Of a stretch of DNA of 11,893 nucleotides, positions 3,768 to 11,893 are shown in pieces. Under the pieces are notes generated by a model. It saw only the letters and a program-made list of their open reading frames with translations. It had not been told where the DNA came from and made no database searches. A program made the translations under genes and the position numbers. The first letter of the stretch is position 1. Each line of letters starts with the position of its first letter. The stretch is from Bacteroidales bacterium UBA3856 (lineage in GTDB: Bacteria > Bacteroidota > Bacteroidia > Bacteroidales > UBA932): the NCBI GenBank assembly GCA_002392525.1, contig DGHE01000136.1, positions 3,585 through 15,477 of the forward strand, given 5' to 3'.

Positions 3768-6365
3768 CTACCGACGCTCCCCAGGTTGATGCCCAAAGAG
3801 TTCCTTGTAGCATTTGGAGAAATAGGAGGGGGTTCCAAAGCCGACGGCATAAGCGATTTCCGCCACGGTTTTGTCGGAGCTCTTGAGCAATTGCTCTGCG
3901 GCCTTGAGCCGGGTAATGCGGATAAGTTCCACGGGCGAATAGCCGGTAAGCGCTTTCACTTTCCGGTATAGCTGCACGCGGCTCAATCCCAGCTCGGAGC
4001 CTATCTGCTCCACGCTAAGGTTTTCGTCGGAGAGATTTCCACGCACGACAGAACGGAAGCGGGCAAGGAAATCATTCTCCTGCGGCCTTGCGGCGCTTTC
4101 TCCGGTTTCCAGATAGTGTTCTTTGAGGAGAATCCTGCTCTTGAGCAGATTGCCGATGCGGGAGAGCAGCACCCGTTCGCTGAACGGTTTGGAAATATAG
4201 GCATCGGCCCCGGAGTCGTATCCCTGCGCCCGCTGGTCCTCCAGGGACTTGGCTGTGAGAAGGATGACGGGAATGTGACTGGTAGCCAGCTGGTCCTTGA
4301 GGGCCCGGCACATCTGAAGCCCGTCCATGACCGGCATCATGACATCGCTCACAACAAGGTCCGGCAGTTCACGGGATGCCTTTTCCAGACCTTCCTCGCC
4401 ATTGCAGGCCGTGAGAATCCGGTATTCCCCCTCCAAAAGTGTTCCTATGAAGGTACGGAGGTCGGAGTTGTCGTCCACGATGAGGACAGTGGGCCTTTCC
4501 TCAGACTGGACGACGCGTCCGGCGGCCTCCTGCTGCCGCGTATTCTCCAGGGCATAGGTTTCTGCATATTGTTCGGTATAGGCCGATGCGTCTTTCCCTT
4601 CGCCCACGGCCACTCCCTGCTGAACGAGGGGCAGCCGGACGGAAAAGGCCGATCCCTTCCCTACCGTGCTGGTAACCGATACGGCGCCGCCATGAAGGTC
4701 GGCCACCGCCTTCACCAGCGCAAGCCCGATACCGGTACCGGATGTGGAATTACCGGCCTGATAGAAACGGTCAAAGACGAAGGGAAGTTTATCGGCCGGA
4801 ATCCCTTCTCCGTTATCGTCTACCGTGAGGACCGCATCGGAATCCTCCCGCCGGACAGAGACCGTAATGATTCCGTCAGCTGACGTATGCTTGATGGAAT
4901 TACCCAGCAGGTTGAAGAGGATGCGCTCGAGAAGCCGCATATCGGCCTCTACCGTCAGCTGTTCTTCTCCTTCGTAACGGAAATCCCGGTGAGAGTCGGC
5001 AAAACCGGTCATCCATTCGCGAACCGCAGCAGGAAGGTCGAAAGCAGCAACTTCCAAGGCCATGTTTCCGCTTTCAATCTTCCTGAAATCGAGGATGTTA
5101 TTGACGAGCTGGCGCAAAACATCCACATTGCGCCTGGCCATCAGAAGCGTTTTTCGCTGGGACTCCTCCATATGGCCCTCCAGCACATGGTCCAGCGGCC
5201 CGGCCACCAGCGTGAGCGGTGTGCGGAGGTCGTGGCTCACAGCCGTAAAGAATTCCAGCTTGGCCTTGGTGGATTCTTCCAGCTGCTGTTTGAGCCGCCT
5301 GGTATTCCAATAGTTCCAGTAGGACTGGCACGTAATCAAGATAAGCAGGAGGGCAAAACCGATGACCAGCCACATGATGACGCGCTGGTTGTTATACTGT
5401 AAAAGGGATTGGTCCAACTGACCGTTCACTTGCTGAACCATGGCACGCTGGGTAGCTACTTCTTCCTCCTGCATCTTGAGCATAAGGGCATTGTGGCTGT
5501 CTACCAGCGCACTCTCCAGCCGGTTCTCCCGTTCAAAAGGCTTTCCGGAGAGAATATTCATGGCCAGTTCAATGACCAGGTCTCCGCGGGTAGGATAGAG
5601 GTAGGAGGCGGTAAGGACGCCGTCAATCACATCCTGGAGGCCGGCATCGGGCAATGCGTCCACGCCAAAGAAAGGAATGTCTTCGGGCTCTCCCAAAGCC
5701 CGGCGGGCGCCCCGCGCCATGCGGTCGTTTTGGCCAAAGACGGCATCCGGGCGAACGCCTTGCCGCGCCAGGTCCAGCATCACCTCATAGCCATCTTCTT
5801 CCAGCCAGTTGCCATAGGGCGCTGCCAAAAGCTGTATTCCCGGATATTGGGACAGTGCCTCAACAAAACCTTTGTGCCGGTCATCGGCCGGCGAAGACCC
5901 TGCCAGTCCCTGGATTTCCACGACAGTTCCCTTCTCGCCCATGACATCGGCCATAAAATTTCCCATGATCCGGCCAATCTCCACGTTATCGGCCCCGATG
6001 AAGGCCGTGTACTTGTCGGAGTCGATCTTGCGGTCGAAGAGAATGACCGGAATGCCGGCGTCGAACGCATCTTCCACAGCATGTGTGATGGTGGTGGTCT
6101 GGTTGGGAGACACCACCAGGAGGTCCACTCCTTCTTTCATGAACGCCCAGATTTGCTCCATCTGGCGCTCGCTGTTGTCATCGGCCGACACAAAACGGAC
6201 CTCCACGCCATTGGCGCGGGCCGCCAGCTTGAGTTCCTCGTTCAGTTTGGAGCGCCAGATGTCGTTGCTGCACTGGGAAACGCCTATAACCAGCGACTTC
6301 TTCCCTCCGCCGCAGGCAGAGAGAAGAAGTACAGCCGATATGAGTAGAAGAAGTGTTTTTTTCAT
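3768..6365 (-). CDS. Hybrid two-component sensor/regulator (HTCS), BT1754-like fructose sensor
   Basis: An 865-residue one-piece sensor kinase and transcription factor that should switch on the fructan operon. The N-terminus has a lipobox-like signal (LLLSAC, Cys18). Residues about 24-295 form a periplasmic sugar-binding domain of the ribose-binding type (LVIGVSQCSNDIW, VSPNQT, GQNDRMARGARRALG, FFGVDALPDAG). A membrane segment lies at about 328-347, then HisKA with H-box SHDLRTPL (His378), and HATPase with Asn485/Asn489, DDNGEGIP (516-523) and GTGIGLAL (543-550). A receiver domain follows with Asp631/632, phospho-acceptor Asp674, Thr704 and Lys726. The protein ends in an AraC helix-turn-helix domain (about 780-862). 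In Bacteroides thetaiotaomicron the similar BT1754 binds fructose in the periplasm. It starts 5 bases after the fructokinase stop, so it is probably co-transcribed with its targets. The C-terminus ends shortly after FG, one base from the ruvC remnant, so slight truncation is possible. Confidence 0.93.
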   Translation of the reverse strand: MKKTLLLLISAVLLLSACGGGKKSLVIGVSQCSNDIWRSKLNEELKLAARANGVEVRFVSADDNSERQMEQIWAFMKEGVDLLVVSPNQTTTITHAVEDAFDAGIPVILFDRKIDSDKYTAFIGADNVEIGRIMGNFMADVMGEKGTVVEIQGLAGSSPADDRHKGFVEALSQYPGIQLLAAPYGNWLEEDGYEVMLDLARQGVRPDAVFGQNDRMARGARRALGEPEDIPFFGVDALPDAGLQDVIDGVLTASYLYPTRGDLVIELAMNILSGKPFERENRLESALVDSHNALMLKMQEEEVATQRAMVQQVNGQLDQSLLQYNNQRVIMWLVIGFALLLILITCQSYWNYWNTRRLKQQLEESTKAKLEFFTAVSHDLRTPLTLVAGPLDHVLEGHMEESQRKTLLMARRNVDVLRQLVNNILDFRKIESGNMALEVAAFDLPAAVREWMTGFADSHRDFRYEGEEQLTVEADMRLLERILFNLLGNSIKHTSADGIITVSVRREDSDAVLTVDDNGEGIPADKLPFVFDRFYQAGNSTSGTGIGLALVKAVADLHGGAVSVTSTVGKGSAFSVRLPLVQQGVAVGEGKDASAYTEQYAETYALENTRQQEAAGRVVQSEERPTVLIVDDNSDLRTFIGTLLEGEYRILTACNGEEGLEKASRELPDLVVSDVMMPVMDGLQMCRALKDQLATSHIPVILLTAKSLEDQRAQGYDSGADAYISKPFSERVLLSRIGNLLKSRILLKEHYLETGESAARPQENDFLARFRSVVRGNLSDENLSVEQIGSELGLSRVQLYRKVKALTGYSPVELIRITRLKAAEQLLKSSDKTVAEIAYAVGFGTPSYFSKCYKELFGHQPGERR

Positions 6366-6370
6366 GCAAA

Positions 6371-7240
6371 TTATTTAACGGAATCCGGGATTACCGGCAT
6401 CGCGCCACTCTGAGTACATACGTAGGCCGATACCCTTACGGCAGACTCATGTGCCTCGGGAACGGTCTTCCCGCCCAGCAGAGAGCCCACGAACGCACCG
6501 GTGAAGGAATCTCCGGCACCTACGGTATCGGCCACCTGCACCTTGGGCGTATCCAGGAACGACATGCCGCCCTCGTAGAAGACATAACTGCCGTTGACAC
6601 CACAGGTAAGGATGAGCATCCGGAAGCCATAAATCCTCATAAGACTGCGGCACTTCTCTTCCAGCGAAAGGCCCGGAAGCTCAAACAGGCGGGCGATGAC
6701 CACCAACTCTTCATCGTTGATCTTCAGGATATCGCAGCGGCGGAAAGAGGCCTCCAGCACTTCCTTGTTGTAAAAGTCCTGCCTGAGGTTGATATCAAAT
6801 ACCTTGAGGCAATCTTTGGGGACAGCCTCCAGGAACAGGCCGATGCTTTCCCGGGAAACGGCGTTGCGCTGGGCCAGGGAGCCAAAGCAAACCGCCTTGC
6901 AGTCTGCCGCCAGGGCGGCCAGTTCCTTCGTGTAGGGGATGTTGTCCCAGGCCACGTCGGTCTTGATTTCGTACTGCGGCACGCCCTGCGCATCCAGCGT
7001 GACCTGGACGGTGCCGGTAGGATAGGAGACACGATCCAGGTGGTATGGCAGCTGATGCGCTTCCAACGCCTCCACGATTTCCTCTCCCAGTTCATCCTGG
7101 CCGATGGCGCTCACCGCCATTCCCTCCAGGCCGAACTGGCTGGCATGATATGCAAAGTTGGCGGGGGCCCCGCCCAGTTTCTTTCCCTCGGGAAGCATAT
7201 CCCACAGCGCTTCCCCGATGCCTATGACATATTTACCCAT
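6371..7240 (-). CDS. Fructokinase, PfkB/ribokinase family
   Basis: A 289-residue cytoplasmic sugar kinase, normal length for bacterial fructokinases. It should phosphorylate imported fructose to fructose 6-phosphate using ATP. The N-terminal PfkB features are IGIGEALWDMLPEGKKLGGAPANFAYHA spread over residues 6-33, with the GGAPAN substrate-binding turn at 23-28. The C-terminal signature DTVGAGDSFTGAF lies at 238-250 with catalytic base Asp244 and the anion-hole glycines. The PUL setting (MFS importer 2 bases upstream, two GH32 enzymes further up) makes fructose the best substrate. The B. thetaiotaomicron levan locus has an equivalent kinase beside its MFS importer. The gene is followed after 5 bases by the HTCS regulator. 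Confidence 0.92.
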   Translation of the reverse strand: MGKYVIGIGEALWDMLPEGKKLGGAPANFAYHASQFGLEGMAVSAIGQDELGEEIVEALEAHQLPYHLDRVSYPTGTVQVTLDAQGVPQYEIKTDVAWDNIPYTKELAALAADCKAVCFGSLAQRNAVSRESIGLFLEAVPKDCLKVFDINLRQDFYNKEVLEASFRRCDILKINDEELVVIARLFELPGLSLEEKCRSLMRIYGFRMLILTCGVNGSYVFYEGGMSFLDTPKVQVADTVGAGDSFTGAFVGSLLGGKTVPEAHESAVRVSAYVCTQSGAMPVIPDSVK

Positions 7241-7242
7241 GA

Positions 7243-8394
7243 TTATTTACGCACTTTAGTGAAATAGTAGAAAAGATAGGCTACGCCGACAGTCATGACG
7301 GCCACGGCGCCTGCCTGTCCCACTGCGTCGGAGGCAAAGCCCATGAGGAGCGGGAACACGGTACCGCCGAACAGGCCCATAATCATGAGGCCGCTTACCT
7401 CGTTCTGCTTCTCGGGAACGGCCAACAGGGCCTCGGAGAAGATGATGGAGAAGATGTTGGAGTTACCAAAACCGACCAGGGCAATGGCCACATAGAGGAT
7501 TTCCTTGCTCTGGCCCAGGAACATGCCGCACATGGAAAGGGCCATGAGAACAACGCTCACGAGGAAGAACTTGCGGTGGCTGAACTTGGAGAGGATAAAC
7601 GAGCCGCTGAGGCAGCCCACCGTACGGAAGATAAAGTACAGGCTGGTAGCAAAACCGGCCTCGGTAAGGGTCATGCCCACACGCTCCATCAGAAGCTTGG
7701 GAGCCGTTGTATTGGTACCTACGTCAATGCCCACATGGCACATGATGCCCAGGAAACTGAGAAGCACCACCGGCTTTCCAAGGAGCTTGAAGCACTCCAC
7801 AAAACCGGAGGCTTTGTCGGCCACCTGTTCGCGCTCAATGGGAGAAATGCCCAGCAGGAGAGCTGCCAGGACGCCGATGCAGCCGTAAATGGGGAACAGC
7901 ACTCTCCAGCCCAGTCCAAAGGAAGGCAGAGCGGCCGTAGCGCCCCACATGGCAATGTACGGGGCCATGAAAGAGGCGATGGCCTTTACAAACTGCCCGA
8001 AGGTCATGGTGCTGGCCAGCTTGTCACCCTTGATAATATTGGTAATGAGCGGGTTCAGCGAAGTCTGCATGAGGGCGTTGCCAATTCCGAGAAGGGAGAA
8101 GGCCACCAGCATGACGCCATAACTTTCCCCGAAAATGGGGATAACCAGCGAAATCACCGTCACCACCAGCGAAAGGAGCACGGTATTCTTGCGGCCGATC
8201 CGGTTCATGAGGATACCCGTAGGTACAGAGAAAATGAGGAACCAGAAAAAGACCAGCGAAGGGAAGATATTGGCAGCCGAATCACTCAGATCGAGGTCGG
8301 CCTGCACATAGTTGGATGCAATGCCCACCAGGTCCACAAAGCCCATGGCGAAGAAGCACAGCATCACCGGCAGAAGTTGTATCTTTTTATTCAT
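7243..8394 (-). CDS. MFS sugar importer (probable fructose permease)
   Basis: A 383-residue major facilitator with about 12 hydrophobic segments, beginning directly with a membrane helix (LLPVMLCFFAMGFVDLVGIA). The loop after helix 2 carries an MFS motif A variant (GILMNRIGRKN, 60-70). LGIGNALMQTSLNPL (102-116) resembles the fucose/glucose/galactose permease branch. It should carry monosaccharide across the inner membrane, probably by proton symport. The position next to fructokinase and GH32 genes matches the fructose importer of the B. thetaiotaomicron levan locus (BT1758). Its ATG overlaps the stop of the upstream GH32 gene by one base (TAATG), which points to translational coupling, and the kinase gene starts 2 bases after its stop. 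Substrate is inferred from context. Confidence 0.88.
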   Translation of the reverse strand: MNKKIQLLPVMLCFFAMGFVDLVGIASNYVQADLDLSDSAANIFPSLVFFWFLIFSVPTGILMNRIGRKNTVLLSLVVTVISLVIPIFGESYGVMLVAFSLLGIGNALMQTSLNPLITNIIKGDKLASTMTFGQFVKAIASFMAPYIAMWGATAALPSFGLGWRVLFPIYGCIGVLAALLLGISPIEREQVADKASGFVECFKLLGKPVVLLSFLGIMCHVGIDVGTNTTAPKLLMERVGMTLTEAGFATSLYFIFRTVGCLSGSFILSKFSHRKFFLVSVVLMALSMCGMFLGQSKEILYVAIALVGFGNSNIFSIIFSEALLAVPEKQNEVSGLMIMGLFGGTVFPLLMGFASDAVGQAGAVAVMTVGVAYLFYYFTKVRK

Positions 8395-10154
8395 TACTTA
8401 GCAAGAGGATAAAGGGTTACGTCGGCCTTGAGGTTTCCGTAGAGCCGGAGGGTATTGTAGGGGGCCGAAGGGAAAACAAGGTTGGTCATGGCAAAGTCTT
8501 CGCCAAAAGCCTCGATACTGGCGCTATCCATGAGAAGGCGCAGTTCCATCTTACCACCCACGCGGGTAGGAGCAGAAGTAACGGCAGCAAACTTCTTGGA
8601 GAATTTCACCATCCCGCTTCCGCGACGGTCCATGGAGAAAGTCTGGGTGGCTGCTTCATAGGAGAAGACCACCTGTTCTCCGGCCTCATTGGAAAGCACG
8701 AAGGTAGCGCCTTCCTTCTTTTGAAGGGAGAAGCGAATGACCAGTTCATAAGCTTTTACCGGCTTGTCAAACAGCTCTACAGGTGCCGTAGAAAGCGTAT
8801 ACTGGACCGGGGTGCCGCGAAGGGCCTCCACTTCCCTGGACGGAGTACTCTTCAGGATGACTTCCTTGCCTTTTCGGATGAGGGAAAGGTCCCGGGGAAC
8901 GGAATTGGCGCTGCGGAACTGCTGGGTGGGAACCGAGTTGGCATACTGCCAGTTGCTCATCCAGGCAATAGCCACAGTACGGCCGTCCGGAGCACTACTC
9001 CATGTAACGGCGGCATAGTGGTCCTTGCCGTAGTCCATCCAGCGGGTGACGGTAGGAAGATCGTCGCATTTGAAGGTCTTCCCATCATAGCTACCCACGA
9101 AATACTGGGTGGCGCTTCCGCCAAAGGGGCCGCCGGGATTGATGTTCAGAAGAAGCACCCACTTGTCTTTTCCCTCAAAGGGAAGACGGATGAGGTCCGG
9201 GCACTCCCAAACACCGTTATGGTTACCGTAAGCAAGACCGAAACTGCTGTCGTACGTCCAGTCCTTGAGGTTGGAGGAACTGTAGAACTGCACCTCCTGC
9301 CCTGCGGCCAGCACTACTTTCCACTGACGGGTCTGCGGGTCCCAGAACACCTTGGGATCCCGGAAGTCGGGCGTATCCTCGGCCATAATCACCGGATTGC
9401 CGGCATATTTGGTAAAGGTGCGGCCGTTATCCAGGCTGTACGCGATGCTCTGCGTCTGGTTGGAGCCGTCAGAGGTGTACATAGCCACAATGGCGCCGCG
9501 GCCGAAGCCGGCCGTATTGTCCGTATCCACAACAGCGCTTCCGCTGAAGATGGCGCCCAGGTCGTCGGGGGCGAGGGCAATTCCCAGATGCTCCCAATTC
9601 ACCAGGTCCTTGGAAACGGCATGTCCCCAGTGCATATTGCCCCAGAAACTGCCATAGGGATTATACTGGTAGAACAGATGCCATTCACCATCTTTGTACA
9701 CCATTCCGTTGGGGTCGTTCATCCACCCCCACTCGGGGGAAAAATGATAGGTGGGCCTGTATTGCTTTTCCTTATTGGCATGGTCCACCACGGGAACCGT
9801 GACTATCTCCGACCAACATACGTCGTCGGAAGGGTCCCGGCGTACACCCCGCCCCTGCGTCATCGTGACATCCAGCAGAATGCTGCTTCCGCCCCACTTG
9901 CCCAGGTCCAGCGGAACCAGGTAGTCGGTCTTGTCAATGGCCAGGGAAATGTTGGCTCTCAGCACCACATTCCCGTTGGAAAGCACCTTGACACTCGCTT
10001 CCTGGGCCGTTTCCTGGACCGGAAGCATTACGTAGCGGTCGTTCCCGCCCACTTGAATCAGCGTATGGGTTTCACTGAGATGATGAACCGTAAGGCTCTG
10101 TGCCCCCGCCATAAACGGGAGCACAAGAGCAAGGACAAAAAAGAGTCGTTTCAT
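8394..10154 (-). CDS. Secreted GH32 fructanase (levanase/inulinase/sucrase type)
   Basis: A 586-residue glycoside hydrolase of family 32 with a type I signal peptide (MKRLFFVLALVLPFMAGAQS, likely cleaved near residue 18-20). Residues about 21-130 form an extra N-terminal beta-rich domain, as seen in Bacteroidota GH32 enzymes (DUF4980-like). The five-bladed propeller (about 133-430) carries all three catalytic motifs: WMNDPNG with nucleophile Asp147, FRDP with transition-state stabiliser Asp266, and WECPD with acid/base Glu317. A C-terminal beta-sandwich follows (about 440-586). With a cleaved signal and no lipobox it probably acts in the periplasm, as an exo-acting enzyme releasing fructose. 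Whether it prefers beta-2,6 levan or beta-2,1 inulin cannot be read here. It follows the GH32 lipoprotein gene by 29 bases and overlaps the MFS gene by one base. Confidence 0.94.
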   Translation of the reverse strand: MKRLFFVLALVLPFMAGAQSLTVHHLSETHTLIQVGGNDRYVMLPVQETAQEASVKVLSNGNVVLRANISLAIDKTDYLVPLDLGKWGGSSILLDVTMTQGRGVRRDPSDDVCWSEIVTVPVVDHANKEKQYRPTYHFSPEWGWMNDPNGMVYKDGEWHLFYQYNPYGSFWGNMHWGHAVSKDLVNWEHLGIALAPDDLGAIFSGSAVVDTDNTAGFGRGAIVAMYTSDGSNQTQSIAYSLDNGRTFTKYAGNPVIMAEDTPDFRDPKVFWDPQTRQWKVVLAAGQEVQFYSSSNLKDWTYDSSFGLAYGNHNGVWECPDLIRLPFEGKDKWVLLLNINPGGPFGGSATQYFVGSYDGKTFKCDDLPTVTRWMDYGKDHYAAVTWSSAPDGRTVAIAWMSNWQYANSVPTQQFRSANSVPRDLSLIRKGKEVILKSTPSREVEALRGTPVQYTLSTAPVELFDKPVKAYELVIRFSLQKKEGATFVLSNEAGEQVVFSYEAATQTFSMDRRGSGMVKFSKKFAAVTSAPTRVGGKMELRLLMDSASIEAFGEDFAMTNLVFPSAPYNTLRLYGNLKADVTLYPLAK

Positions 10155-10183
10155 GCGTCAAAGATAGTGAAAATAAAGCGACT

Positions 10184-11761
10184 TTAGTACTGGGTCACCA
10201 CGACATCCGACACCGTGATGCTGCCGCCGTAGTTATTGATGCTCCAGCAGTTCTTCTGGATACCGTAGATACGCTGGGTATAGGCGCACACATCGTTGAT
10301 GTACATGACCACCACGGAGTTGTCCGTGTAAATGTCAATGTTGTACACATTGTCATCCGGACGGGCAAACCAGTAGCCGTCCGCCCCATTAATAAAGTGC
10401 TTGCCTTCCTCTCCCTCCTCTTCGAAGTTCACCTTGCGGTTCCATTCGTTTTCGGGATTGACCACCATGGTATAGTACTTTTTACTGTCGGTACCCCGCA
10501 CGAAGGAGAAGCCGAACTTGTCCCAGTTGTTGGAAGTAGTCACCTTGAGGGAAATATGGTTGGCGCGGCCCAGGCGGTTATACAGCACATAGGCGTCATC
10601 ACCGGTAAGCGTTCCGTTTTCATAGCCGTTGGAAGCCATGACCTTCAGCTCCTTGGAGACACTGTACTTGGCAGCCATCGCGGGAACCTCACCCAGGGTA
10701 AGGGTACCGTTTTCGTGCTGGACAATCTTATGGCAGACCATGGATCCGGACCAGTTGGGCTCGCCATCGGCCCCCACATTGATGTTCTTGTCAAACACGG
10801 TAGTTCCACTGCGGAACGGGCTCCAGCCCCACATATAGCGGTTGGTACCGTCCGACGCCGTCTTTCCGGCATAGAAAGCACGGCTGTCCAGAACGCCCTC
10901 GTGACCGTCCTGCGGCCAGTGGGCACCGGGGTCGGCGAAGCAGTTTTTGAGCCCTTCCCAGGAATCGGCCATCATATACTTAACCTTGCGGCTCCAGGGG
11001 GCGCGGTACCCTTCACTGTAAATAAAGTACCACCAGTCACCCATTTTGAACACATCCGGGCATTCGCACATACGGTCCCAGACCATGTTGAAGGAACCCA
11101 CGTGCTCCCAGTTTTTGAGGTCGGCCGACTTGAAATCGGCGAACCTGAGGTTGCTGGAGATGACCATGTGCCACATGCCGTCGTCGGCCTTGAACACCTG
11201 GGGATCGCGGAAATCGACTCCGGAATATCCGAAGTCAGGGCCGTTAAGCGCCCACAGAAGGTCCTTGGTCCAGGTCTTGAAGTCCGGGGAGGTGGCTCTC
11301 AGGACCACTTCACGGTTGGTGCAATTCCCGTTATGACCGGTGTAATAGATGTAGTACAGGCCCTCGTCCTCATCATACACACAGCATCCGGTACCGATAG
11401 CGGCATCCTGTTCCAGGACAGAGGCTCCCACAGGGAGAACCTCTCCCAGGGACGTATAAGAAGCGCCGTCCCTGGTGGATACGCCCCAGATGGGGTGGAA
11501 GTTCATGGACGCATTGTTGTCAAACTCCTGCAGATACAGGACCTTAAACTCACCGGCCTTTGCATCCCAGAAGGGCATGGGGTCGCCCACGCGGCCAAGG
11601 GCCGGAGTATAATAGGTGCTGAATCCCTTGTCATCTGCACTGGCAAAGTAGGTAGCACTCGCATCCCAGTCGCGGGGTGCATCCCCATAGTTTTCTTTGC
11701 TGCATGCCATCGTCAGTGCGCCCAGCATCAGGATGGCAGAAATGTATGTCTTGTGTTTCAT
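10184..11761 (-). CDS. GH32-family lipoprotein with atypical nucleophile motif
   Basis: A 525-residue lipoprotein: the signal ends LGALTMAC with Cys20, followed by SKEN, so outer-membrane and possibly surface location is likely. The catalytic propeller (about 50-345) keeps FRDP (Asp186) and ECPD (acid/base Glu233), but the usual WMNDPNG is replaced by GRVGDPMPFWD, with Asp60 as probable nucleophile. The C-terminal part (about 365-525) is a beta-sandwich or laminin-like domain that I relate to the DUF4975-type extension of Bacteroidota GH32 proteins, with less confidence. It would act on fructan at the cell surface or on oligosaccharides, upstream of the periplasmic GH32. The start lies 6 bases after the stop of the preceding gene, so it belongs to the same operon. 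Substrate and endo/exo mode are unknown. Confidence 0.88.
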   Translation of the reverse strand: MKHKTYISAILMLGALTMACSKENYGDAPRDWDASATYFASADDKGFSTYYTPALGRVGDPMPFWDAKAGEFKVLYLQEFDNNASMNFHPIWGVSTRDGASYTSLGEVLPVGASVLEQDAAIGTGCCVYDEDEGLYYIYYTGHNGNCTNREVVLRATSPDFKTWTKDLLWALNGPDFGYSGVDFRDPQVFKADDGMWHMVISSNLRFADFKSADLKNWEHVGSFNMVWDRMCECPDVFKMGDWWYFIYSEGYRAPWSRKVKYMMADSWEGLKNCFADPGAHWPQDGHEGVLDSRAFYAGKTASDGTNRYMWGWSPFRSGTTVFDKNINVGADGEPNWSGSMVCHKIVQHENGTLTLGEVPAMAAKYSVSKELKVMASNGYENGTLTGDDAYVLYNRLGRANHISLKVTTSNNWDKFGFSFVRGTDSKKYYTMVVNPENEWNRKVNFEEEGEEGKHFINGADGYWFARPDDNVYNIDIYTDNSVVVMYINDVCAYTQRIYGIQKNCWSINNYGGSITVSDVVVTQY

Positions 11762-11767
11762 ACGACT

Positions 11768-11893
11768 CTATTTTGTAAGATAGTTGATGGCATTGGCGGT
11801 CATGATGGCAATGTTCTTATGGTAGTTCTCCACATAACCAGCCCCATAGGTATAGGAATACCAGTCATAGCAGCCGGAGCCGATGCAGATGAT
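11768..11893 (-). CDS. Probable surface glycan-binding PUL protein, C-terminal end (partial)
   Basis: The last 41 residues of a protein running off the window edge, ending at TAG (11768-11770), 6 bases before the GH32 lipoprotein start. The tail reads IICIGSGCYDWYSYTYG, then NYHKNIAIMTANAINYLTK. A hydrophobic strand followed by a glycine turn, then an N-x-x-x-L/M-T-x-N-A-I-x-Y-L helix, resembles the end of the amidotransferase-like DUF4960 domain. That domain occurs in the SusE-position lipoproteins of fructan loci (BT1761 type). The position directly before the GH32 genes agrees. With so little sequence the family call is tentative; the frame and stop are clear. Confidence 0.5.
   Translation of the reverse strand: MICIGSGCYDWYSYTYGAGYVENYHKNIAIMTANAINYLTK

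Noticed and set aside
3755..3886. Plus-strand ORF starting at the ruvC remnant ATG
   Set aside because: Only the first four codons are ruvC. The rest is antisense to the HTCS gene.
10155..10183. Internal promoter before the second GH32 gene (TATCTTTG on the minus strand)
   Set aside because: The -7 element matches, but no TTTG lies 19-21 bases upstream and the ATG follows after only 4 bases. I regard it as chance.
8316..10187. 623-codon open frame on the plus strand opposite the GH32 gene
   Set aside because: It is an antisense shadow of a GC-rich coding gene with complete GH32 motifs. The translation has no recognisable domain and its ends do not fit gene spacing.
1..11893. CRISPR array, tRNA or rRNA genes, insertion sequence transposase, prophage genes
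   Set aside because: No regularly spaced direct repeats, no cloverleaf or rRNA-like stretches and no transposase or phage proteins were seen on either strand.

Overview
The window looks like a chromosome fragment of a GC-rich member of the order Bacteroidales (Bacteroidota). The evidence is a canonical Bacteroidota promoter (TTTG, 19 bases, TAtcTTTG) before rplU, the gene order rplU-rpmA-serS, a one-piece hybrid two-component sensor/regulator, and a fructan-type polysaccharide utilisation locus (PUL). I cannot name the genus. The contig may come from a metagenome.

Left part (1-1193, + strand): the 3' end of a PASTA-domain gene, overlapped by ATGA with an RluD-family 23S rRNA pseudouridine synthase gene.

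Middle part (1192-3766): a housekeeping block, rplU (L21), rpmA (L27) and serS (seryl-tRNA synthetase), lies between two 212-bp inverted repeats. Each repeat carries the last 29 codons of serS, its stop, and a 108-bp palindromic intergenic element with a bidirectional terminator. On the left, the serS tail is fused in frame to the first 28 codons of ruvC, giving a 57-codon chimeric ORF on the minus strand that is driven by a ruvC-type promoter. On the right, the same ruvC promoter and the first four ruvC codons follow the serS terminator and then stop abruptly one base before the stop codon of the PUL regulator. The two arms are therefore circular permutations of one another in opposite orientation. 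This rearrangement scar is the most unusual thing in the window. It could have formed by tandem duplication followed by inversion and PUL insertion, or it could be an assembly product of mixed strains.

Right part (3768-11893, - strand): a tightly packed fructan PUL operon. In transcription order it holds the end of a probable surface glycan-binding protein, a GH32 lipoprotein, a secreted GH32 fructanase, an MFS fructose importer, a PfkB-family fructokinase, and an HTCS regulator of the BT1754 (fructose-sensing) type. Gene spacing is 6, 29, -1, 2 and 5 bases. Inferred pathway: fructan is cut at the surface and in the periplasm by the GH32 enzymes, periplasmic fructose is sensed by the HTCS and imported by the MFS protein, and the kinase phosphorylates it. 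SusC/SusD genes are not in the window and would be expected beyond position 11893.
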